Positions 58,232 to 64,000 of a stretch of 64,000 bases of DNA are shown here, one piece after another. Location of the stretch: positions 17,918-81,917 of the forward strand of contig NZ_LIUQ01000004.1 of the NCBI RefSeq assembly GCF_001276715.1, in the 5' to 3' direction. Below the pieces are notes generated by a model, which had not been told where the DNA came from, did no database searches, and worked only from the letters and a program-made list of their open reading frames with translations. Within the stretch, counting starts at the first letter, position 1, and each line of letters opens with the position of its first letter. The translations under genes were made by a program, and so were the position numbers. This DNA comes from Planktothricoides sp. SR001. Its GTDB lineage: Bacteria; Cyanobacteriota; Cyanobacteriia; Cyanobacteriales; Laspinemataceae.

Positions 58232-60025
58232 ATGTCAAAATGCTCAAAGTTACTCAAACATGATCTGGTTTGTCAAACCATGAATTACTCAGATAGAAAA
58301 TCTTTTGACGATCGGGGGAACAGTCAGCCAAAGGATGAATTCATTCCACGGGCTGATTTCCAAAAAAAGCATCATACTATTTATAACAAACAATCGGATA
58401 TGGCGGATATGGACTATCAGCAAATCCAAAGGTATTTGCAGCAACTTGACCAAATGCTAAATCGAGGTCAAAATGCTGAAAAAGCAATAAACCAAATCAG
58501 TCTTGAGATTGACGAAGTTGAGGAATTTGAGGGGTTATCCGGGGAATTACGATCGAGTGAACCGGCCAAAAATGAGGCTGAATTTGCGGAAACTACACTG
58601 GCGCTGGCTAATGCTGATGCCCAAGAGTTACAGTCCGGGGAAGGTAAGCCATCCCTCCAAGAATCTCCTGATTTGAAATCGATAGAAACCGCCGGAATTT
58701 TAGACGATTTACTACAGCCTTTTACTGCGGAGGCGAAGGAAGGAGAATCGGTTGAATATCAGGAGTTACTGGAACAACTTGCCCTGGATCAGACGGATCC
58801 TAAAACGATTAAAGAAGTGAATGATTTATTAAATCGTTTTAGAGATGAAGTTAGAAATGAAGCGATCGCAGACAATCAGGAAATATCTATCTTGGCAGGG
58901 GCAGACTTGGCCGCAGCAGAAATTGGTAATGATGGGAGTGAATATAACCAAGAGTCCAGTCAGACAATCTCTGAATTAGAGCATCTCGGTGCCGAAACGG
59001 AAACGGAAGCCAAAGCCAAAACCAAAGCCAAAACCAAAGCCAAAACCAAAGCCAAAGCCAAAACCAAAGCCAAAACCAAAAGCAATCGCTGGTTATCTGG
59101 GTTAGGGAAATTGATGCTATTTATGTTTCAGCCGTCGGTTAACTGTGCCAAAAAACAAAAGGTGCGGGCCGGTGTTTGGGGGTTTAGTTTAGGGATGATG
59201 GTTGTTATCTTGGTTGGTTGGGGGATTTATCACTATGTGCAAATTAATCAGGGCGATCGGGAAAAACAAGTCAGTAAGCTTTTAGATGCTTCTCCAGAAT
59301 TAGCCTTTTATCGGCTCAACGTTGATGTTCGGGGCAAAATCCTATCCTTAACCGGAAAATTACCCAGTGCTTATCTCCGGGATCGAGCCGAAACAATTGT
59401 GCGGTTAGCGGCTCCAGATTTAGTGTTGGATAATCAGATTATCGTAGTAGATCAGCCGGTGAATATGATGCAAGTAGCGGCTGAGGTTGAACAGGTGGTT
59501 AAAATTCTCAATCAAATTGATGGGATTAGCATTTCTGCGGAGTTTGATCGGGGAAATGTCAGCTTAACAGGAACGTCTATTCAACATACTACCCTTAACA
59601 AGATTACTGAAATTTTTGCAGGCATTCCTGGGGTTCGTCAGGTTTCTAATCAAATGATAGTTCAGCCAATTTCTATTGGCATTCGGATTTATTTTAGGCA
59701 AAATTCTGCTCAAGTTCCTCCAGGAGACTGGGAAGAAAAGATTGAACAAATTAAAGACATTCTCGAAAAATACCCCGGTCTGCATTTGAAAATTGTTGGC
59801 TACAGCGATCGCACTGAATTCTCTAGGGAAAATTTGGCATTGCAACGGGTTCAATCGGTGGAAAATATGTTGGAATCTCGCGGGATAGATCGCCGTCGAG
59901 TTCAGGCATTTGCCGGTACAGGTTCCCCGCCAGATATTGATTTGAATCAAGAAAGATGGTTGCGGCGATGTGTGGTTTTTGAGATTATTGAAGCCGCAGC
60001 AGATTTAGCTAATTCGGGAAAATAG
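58232..60025 (+). CDS. BON/OmpA-domain membrane protein with lysine-rich repeat
   Basis: 597 residues as drawn (ATG 58280 also possible). A cytosolic acidic N-terminus (about 1-255) is followed by a KAKT-type positively charged repeat (about 256-285, 12-base DNA units). One transmembrane helix lies near 315-340 (FSLGMMVVILVGWGIYHYV). The extracytoplasmic part has two BON-like segments (VRGKILSLTGKLPSAYLRDR and GNVSLTGTSIQH) and a C-terminal OmpA-like peptidoglycan-binding domain (IYFRQNSAQVPPGDW, LKIVGYSDRTEFSRENLALQ, VENMLESRGI). It spans from cytoplasm to cell wall. Middle member of the 57.3-61.0 kb cluster. Confidence 0.8.
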   Translation: MSKCSKLLKHDLVCQTMNYSDRKSFDDRGNSQPKDEFIPRADFQKKHHTIYNKQSDMADMDYQQIQRYLQQLDQMLNRGQNAEKAINQISLEIDEVEEFEGLSGELRSSEPAKNEAEFAETTLALANADAQELQSGEGKPSLQESPDLKSIETAGILDDLLQPFTAEAKEGESVEYQELLEQLALDQTDPKTIKEVNDLLNRFRDEVRNEAIADNQEISILAGADLAAAEIGNDGSEYNQESSQTISELEHLGAETETEAKAKTKAKTKAKTKAKAKTKAKTKSNRWLSGLGKLMLFMFQPSVNCAKKQKVRAGVWGFSLGMMVVILVGWGIYHYVQINQGDREKQVSKLLDASPELAFYRLNVDVRGKILSLTGKLPSAYLRDRAETIVRLAAPDLVLDNQIIVVDQPVNMMQVAAEVEQVVKILNQIDGISISAEFDRGNVSLTGTSIQHTTLNKITEIFAGIPGVRQVSNQMIVQPISIGIRIYFRQNSAQVPPGDWEEKIEQIKDILEKYPGLHLKIVGYSDRTEFSRENLALQRVQSVENMLESRGIDRRRVQAFAGTGSPPDIDLNQERWLRRCVVFEIIEAAADLANSGK

Positions 60026-60096
60026 ATAGTTTGGTAGATAGTCTGGTAGATAGTCTGGTAGATAGTCTGGTAGATAGTCTCGTAGATAGTCTGCTG
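60025..60096. repeat. Tandem repeat, 12-base unit GATAGTCTGGTA
   Basis: Six units (first, fifth and sixth variant) directly at the 3' end of the BON/OmpA gene; the stop codon TAG lies in the first unit. Confidence 0.9.
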
Positions 60097-60152
60097 ATGG
60101 TATTGAATCAATATAAAGGTTTTAGGTTTAACCCAATTACCGAATTGCTCAC

Positions 60153-61022
60153 ATGATCGCTCACATTCAATCAAGGGAAATTTGCCAATCAATGATTCCT
60201 AAACAGGTGAAAAAAAGACACCCTGATGAACTGGTTTTAGCTACTTTCAGAATTCCATACGAAAAATGGGAGAAGTTTCAAGAGGCTGCCAGTGCATCTG
60301 GAACAACAGCATCGGCTACTTTATTGGCTTTTATTGAGGACTATCTGGCTAGATTTAATGCGGGAAATCAGCCAGAATTACTGGATTCTTTCGATTCCCC
60401 AGTTGATTCCTCATTAGAGGCCGAAGTAGAGGTTCCAGTAGCGAGTCAGTTACCGGAACAATCTCCGGTTAATTCTGGATTAGCAATCTCAGAAGTTCCT
60501 GAGTTAAATCGTGATTTCATTCCAGCAATGGAGCCACAAATTCAAAAACTGCTTGAAGCCAAAATTCAGGAAAAATTAGAGGCAAAAATTGAAAAACAAC
60601 TTGAGGCGAGAATTGAAGCGAGAATTGAGGAAAAATTAGAGGCAAAAATTGAGGATATTGAACCGATAATACATCGGATTCAATCGCAAGTGAGTCAGTT
60701 AAGTAAACGCTTAGATAAAGTTGAACAGATTGTTGATAAATTTAAGGGAGCAAAGACTAAGAAAGACTCTGATTTTATCGATGTTGCTGCGGTGCCGATT
60801 GATGGGGATTTACATCAGCATAATTTAGAAAAAGATCGCCCCCTCACTGAGGATGAGCAAAATGATATCGGGCTAACCCAAACCGCTTTATGTATAGAAT
60901 TTGGGATTAATCCCAACACTTTAAACCGACACGCAAGTGTCCGGGGTTTGTCTACGGTGGAATATTTGCATCAGCTAACGGGCTGGTTGTATCGGAATGG
61001 GAAATATTATCCGCCGAAATAA
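60153..61022 (+). CDS. RHH-like and coiled-coil protein with C-terminal DNA-binding-like domain
   Basis: 289 residues as drawn; ATG 60192 is an alternative start. The N-terminal segment LATFRIPYEKWEKFQEAASA followed by SGTTASATLLAFIEDYLARF resembles a ribbon-helix-helix domain. A variable acidic linker follows. Then a coiled coil of EKLEAKIEKQLEARIEARIE type (about 130-200). The C-terminal part (about 240-289) has TQTALCIEFGINPNTLNRHA and LHQLTGWLYRNGKYYPPK, like a helix-turn-helix with a wing. Could link DNA (or regulate it) to the coiled-coil scaffold. No family named with confidence. Confidence 0.65.
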   Translation: MIAHIQSREICQSMIPKQVKKRHPDELVLATFRIPYEKWEKFQEAASASGTTASATLLAFIEDYLARFNAGNQPELLDSFDSPVDSSLEAEVEVPVASQLPEQSPVNSGLAISEVPELNRDFIPAMEPQIQKLLEAKIQEKLEAKIEKQLEARIEARIEEKLEAKIEDIEPIIHRIQSQVSQLSKRLDKVEQIVDKFKGAKTKKDSDFIDVAAVPIDGDLHQHNLEKDRPLTEDEQNDIGLTQTALCIEFGINPNTLNRHASVRGLSTVEYLHQLTGWLYRNGKYYPPK

Positions 61023-61140
61023 TCGTAGGGTGGGCAAATTGCCCACCGTACATTTAAACCGGAGTAGGGTGGGCAATTTGCCCACCGTACATTTCAACCG
61101 AAATAATCGTAGGGTGGGCAAATTGCCCACCCTACATTAG
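61023..61140. repeat. Three tandem family A palindromes downstream of pgk
   Basis: Three copies of a 30-40 base palindrome starting GTAGGGTGGGCAA and ending TTGCCCACCGTACATT, spaced by AACCGGAGTAGG or AACCGAAATAATC. Between convergent genes (RHH-like and pgk); may stop transcripts from both sides. Confidence 0.85.
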
Positions 61141-61146
61141 TAGGGA

Positions 61147-62352
61147 TTAGGCATCATCCAGGGCAGCAATGCCAGGGAGCACTTTTCCTTCGAGCAATTC
61201 TAGGCTGGCGCCACCACCCGTGGAAATATGGCTCATTTGGTCAGCTAAACCGGCTTGTTCCACCGCAGCTACGGAGTCGCCACCGCCAATGATGGTGCTG
61301 GTGCCTTTGGGGGTGAGTTCAGCCAGGGTTTCAGCGATCGCATTAGTCCCAGCGGCAAACTTCTCCATCTCAAACACACCCATTGGGCCATTCCAAATCA
61401 CCGATTTGCAATCCGCTAAAGCCGCTTGGAAGGTCTTGACAGAATCGGGGCCAATATCCAATCCCATCCAACCATCGGGGATATTTTCCACGCTGACAGT
61501 TTGGGTATTGGCATCAGCAGCGAACTTATCCGCCACCACCACATCGGTGGGCAGCAAGAACTCAACGCCTTTTTCTTTAGCCTTAGCTTCCAAAGACTTA
61601 GCCAATTCCAGCTTATCCTCTTCCACCAAAGAGTTACCCACGGATAAACCACGAGCTTTCAAGAAGGTGAAAATCATCCCACCACCGAGGAATAGCTTGT
61701 CGCACTTATCCAGCAGCGCAGAAATCACACCAATTTTGCTGGAAACCTTGGAACCGCCAACAATTGCGGCCAAAGGACGTTGGGGATTGTCAATAGCGGC
61801 TTGGAGATACTGAAGTTCTTTCTCAATTAAATAGCCAGCCACGGAAGGACTGAGATAGTGTGTCACCCCTTCGGTGGAAGCATGAGCGCGGTGAGCGGTG
61901 CCAAAGGCATCATTCACATATAAATCGGCCACAGCAGCCAACTGTTTGGTAAATTCTGGGTCATTTTCTTCTTCACCGGCATAAAAGCGGACATTTTCCA
62001 GTAATGCCACTTGGCCATTTTGCATGGCGCCCACTTGGGCAGCAACTTCATCGCCAATGCAGTCGTCACATTTGACTACTTCTTGATTGAGTAATTCAGA
62101 AAGGCGCTTGGCTACGGGGGTCAGGCGCATTTTTTCGTCTACTGTACCTTTGGGACGACCAAAGTGGCTGCACAGAATGACTTTGGCGCCTTTGCCGGTT
62201 AAATCTTTAATGGTAGGCAAAGCAGCCCGAATCCGGGTATCATCAGTGATGTTGCCAGCATCATCCAGAGGCACATTAAAGTCCACACGGACTAATACCC
62301 GCTTACCCGATAAATCTGACTCAGACAAGTTTGCTACAGTTTTCTTGGCCAC
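61147..62352 (-). CDS. pgk: Phosphoglycerate kinase
   Basis: 401 residues. Interconverts 1,3-bisphosphoglycerate + ADP and 3-phosphoglycerate + ATP, in glycolysis and, reversed, in the Calvin cycle. GTG start at 62352 with AGGAGG 7 bases upstream. N-domain motif [13 protein letters not shown], substrate-binding [12 protein letters not shown], and the C-domain nucleotide motifs [14 protein letters not shown] and [17 protein letters not shown] are intact, ending with [16 protein letters not shown]. Full length and single copy in the window. Confidence 0.97.
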   Translation of the reverse strand: MAKKTVANLSESDLSGKRVLVRVDFNVPLDDAGNITDDTRIRAALPTIKDLTGKGAKVILCSHFGRPKGTVDEKMRLTPVAKRLSELLNQEVVKCDDCIGDEVAAQVGAMQNGQVALLENVRFYAGEEENDPEFTKQLAAVADLYVNDAFGTAHRAHASTEGVTHYLSPSVAGYLIEKELQYLQAAIDNPQRPLAAIVGGSKVSSKIGVISALLDKCDKLFLGGGMIFTFLKARGLSVGNSLVEEDKLELAKSLEAKAKEKGVEFLLPTDVVVADKFAADANTQTVSVENIPDGWMGLDIGPDSVKTFQAALADCKSVIWNGPMGVFEMEKFAAGTNAIAETLAELTPKGTSTIIGGGDSVAAVEQAGLADQMSHISTGGGASLELLEGKVLPGIAALDDA

Positions 62353-62542
62353 AAAAATACCTCCTAGAATTTTCTATGTCTCGGTTAAAGTCCTGGAAAA
62401 TCGATGCGAAACCTTTGTCTGTCCGGGAACGCAAGCTCCCTGGCACAGAAAGTACACCGACGTTGTCAGACTTCAACCAGAGTAAATTTCACTTGTTTGT
62501 CGTAAACATTTTATACGAGAGTGTGTACCGTAAGAGGGTGCC

Positions 62543-62956
62543 ATGTTCAAGACCGTTTTATTTCCCATCGATCGCAGTCGAGAATCCCGCGAAGCTGCGG
62601 ACAAGGTTCTCAATATTGTTCAAACCTACAAAGCTCGCTTAGTCTTGCTTTCTGTAGTGCCAAAGCCCCCAGAAGGGGAAGAGTTACCCCCAGACGAGGC
62701 GATGATGTCCCCGGAAGCGGTGGCAGAATTGCTAAAAAATGCTCAGGATATGTTTTCTAAGGAAGGAATTGAAGCCGAAGTCATTGAACGCGAAGGTCAA
62801 CCGGCTTTTGTGATTTGTGATGTGGCTGATGAAATCGACGCCGATTTAATTGTCATGGGTTGTCGGGGGATGGGTTTGACGGAGGAAGCGGCAACGGAAA
62901 GTGTCACCACTTTGGTGATTAATCTGTCTCCCTGTGCAGTGTTAATCGTTCCGTAG
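62543..62956 (+). CDS. Universal stress protein (UspA family)
   Basis: 137 residues, single Usp domain. MFKTVLFPIDRSRESREAAD start, then a long helix VADEIDADLIVMGCRGMGLT. The ATP-type loop GCRGMG followed by TESVTTLVINLSPCAVLIVP is close to the G-x2-G-x9-G(S/T) pattern of ATP-binding members. Such proteins are small cytosolic stress and energy sensors. Divergent from pgk. Strong hydrophobic core and length match the family. Confidence 0.9.
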   Translation: MFKTVLFPIDRSRESREAADKVLNIVQTYKARLVLLSVVPKPPEGEELPPDEAMMSPEAVAELLKNAQDMFSKEGIEAEVIEREGQPAFVICDVADEIDADLIVMGCRGMGLTEEAATESVTTLVINLSPCAVLIVP

Positions 62957-63036
62957 TCTCTTGCTTCTTTTTGAGGGTTCATGGGGGTTATCCTATGAAT
63001 CCTCACCAGACAAAAAATTTAGGATTTCCTCTCATA

Positions 63037-63894
63037 ATGATCATTCAATGGTATCCGGGTCACATTGCTAAGGCTGAACGACAGTTAAAAGAACAGCTAA
63101 AAATGGTGGATGTGGTGCTGGAAGTGCTTGATGCCCGTATTCCTTTATCGACTCATCATCCCCAAGTACCCAATTGGGTGGGGGAGAAAACTCGGGTTTT
63201 GGTAGTGAATCGGATGGATACGATCGCCCCACAGGTGAAAGAGCAATGGTTGACTTGGTTTAAGTCTCAAGGAGAAACTCCCTATTTTACCAATGCCCAA
63301 CATGGGGATGGGGTGGCCCAAGTCGCTAGGGCGGCAAAATTTGCCGGGGTCGCGATCAATCAACGGCGGCGCGATCGCGGAATGTTGCCTAGACCCGTCC
63401 GCGCTGTGGTAATTGGTTTTCCCAATGTGGGCAAATCCGCTTTAATTAACCGCTTGCTGGGAAAACGAGTAGTGGAAAGTGCCCGACGCCCTGGTGTCAC
63501 CCGTTCCCTGCGCTGGGTGAAAATTTCTCAAGAACTTGAACTATTAGACGCCCCAGGAATTATTCCGTCTAAGTTGGAAAGTCAAGCCGCTGCCCTCAAA
63601 TTAGCCATTTGTGATGATATTGGTGATGCGGCCTATGATAATCAACGAGTCGCAGCGGGAATGATCGACTTGCTGACGCAATTGGAACGCCACGAAATGG
63701 GGGTAGTTGGCGCAAAATGTTTAGCCTCTCGCTATGAATTAGATCCCACAGAAATGACTGGGGAACAATATCTGCATACTTTAGCGGAGTTACGGCATCG
63801 TGGGGATGTGGAACGCACCGCAAGGCAGTTATTAAAAGAGTTTCGCAAAGGAGTCTTGGGTCCGATCGCCTTGGAGTTGCCACCGCAGCAGTAG
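63037..63894 (+). CDS. rbgA: Ribosome biogenesis GTPase RbgA/YlqF
   Basis: 285 residues from ATG 63037, chosen because MIIQWYPGHIAKAERQLKEQ is the family start; upstream in-frame ATG 62995 is possible. A circularly permuted GTPase with motif order G4 (VVNRMD), G1 (GFPNVGKSALINRL), G2 (PGVT), G3 (DAPG). It acts in late assembly of the 50S ribosomal subunit. The G4 motif reads NRMD instead of NKAD/NKxD, which is a tolerated variation in some members. C-terminal RNA-binding region (about 190-275) follows. Repeats occur after its stop. Confidence 0.92.
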   Translation: MIIQWYPGHIAKAERQLKEQLKMVDVVLEVLDARIPLSTHHPQVPNWVGEKTRVLVVNRMDTIAPQVKEQWLTWFKSQGETPYFTNAQHGDGVAQVARAAKFAGVAINQRRRDRGMLPRPVRAVVIGFPNVGKSALINRLLGKRVVESARRPGVTRSLRWVKISQELELLDAPGIIPSKLESQAAALKLAICDDIGDAAYDNQRVAAGMIDLLTQLERHEMGVVGAKCLASRYELDPTEMTGEQYLHTLAELRHRGDVERTARQLLKEFRKGVLGPIALELPPQQ

Positions 63895-63899
63895 GAGGG

Positions 63900-64000
63900 A
63901 GCGGGGGTGCAGGGTGTAGGGTGTAGGGTGTAGGGTGTAGGGGAAGAGAGGGTGTAGGGTGTAGGGTGTAGGGAAGAGAGGGTGTAGGGAAGAGAGGGTG
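63900..64000. repeat. Tandem repeat GGGTGTA/GGAAGAGA units at window end
   Basis: About twelve units of GTGTAGG and four of GGGAAGAGAGGGTGTAG, running off the window. Confidence 0.85.

Overview
The window comes from a filamentous-type (oscillatorialean-like) cyanobacterium. The evidence is very frequent HIP1 octamers (GCGATCGC), a petN gene for the cytochrome b6f complex, a CrtR-type carotenoid hydroxylase, a gas-vesicle GvpG gene, multi-PAS sensors and many short palindromic dispersed repeats of the kind common in large cyanobacterial genomes. I would not name a genus from this alone.

Layout. 1-2160: 3' end of ppsA and its terminator. 2.2-3.4 kb: remnants of toxin-antitoxin-type genes (orphan antitoxin with a truncated vapC, a DUF433 gene). 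3.7-6.6 kb: a C5-cytosine methyltransferase followed by a probable cognate restriction enzyme. 6.8-9.5 kb: a secreted trypsin-like/TPR gene split by an in-frame TGA. 9.8-10.6 kb: a DUF29 gene beside a decayed copy. 10.9-13.5 kb: acnB. 14.1-18.1 kb: a PAS/GAF/LOV/GGDEF/EAL photosensor split by an in-frame TAA. 18.2-19.2 kb: a frameshifted gvpV-like gene and gvpG. 19.3-20.1 kb: a DJ-1/PfpI protein and petN. 21.2-25.9 kb: a CBS plus eight-PAS histidine kinase. 26.1-28.2 kb: an rRNA pseudouridine synthase and a broken HEPN/DUF262 pair. 28.6-30.9 kb: a two-domain phosphofructokinase. 31-38.6 kb: a cell-surface polysaccharide block (three GT4 glycosyltransferases, a methyltransferase, a TagA-type transferase) invaded by a lone TnpB. 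38.7-44.2 kb: YgfZ, a secreted ESPET-repeat protein, small membrane proteins and a Ser/Thr kinase. 44.3-50.9 kb: pyk, crtR, and the PmbA/TldD pair. 51.8-53.7 kb: tRNA-Pro, lipA, gpsA. 53.8-55.6 kb: a collapsed mscS. 57.3-61.0 kb: three co-oriented genes of unknown purpose (coiled coil; BON/OmpA; RHH-like coiled coil). 61.1-63.9 kb: pgk, a universal stress protein, and an RbgA-type GTPase.

How the genes fit together. ppsA, pyk, pfk, pgk and acnB cover both directions of lower glycolysis plus the entry to the TCA cycle, and gpsA and lipA link this to lipids and lipoylated enzymes. petN and crtR are photosynthetic. The sensors at 14-18 kb (blue light to c-di-GMP) and 21-26 kb feed signalling, and the 31-38 kb block makes surface glycan.

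The most striking overall feature is decay. At least eight loci carry nonsense codons, frameshifts, deletions or repeat insertions, all in accessory or regulatory genes, while every housekeeping gene is intact. Several breaks coincide with short palindromic repeats, and two inserts seem to lie exactly inside HIP1 octamers. The best candidates for something undescribed are this HIP1-targeted repeat and the conserved-looking three-gene cluster at 57-61 kb.
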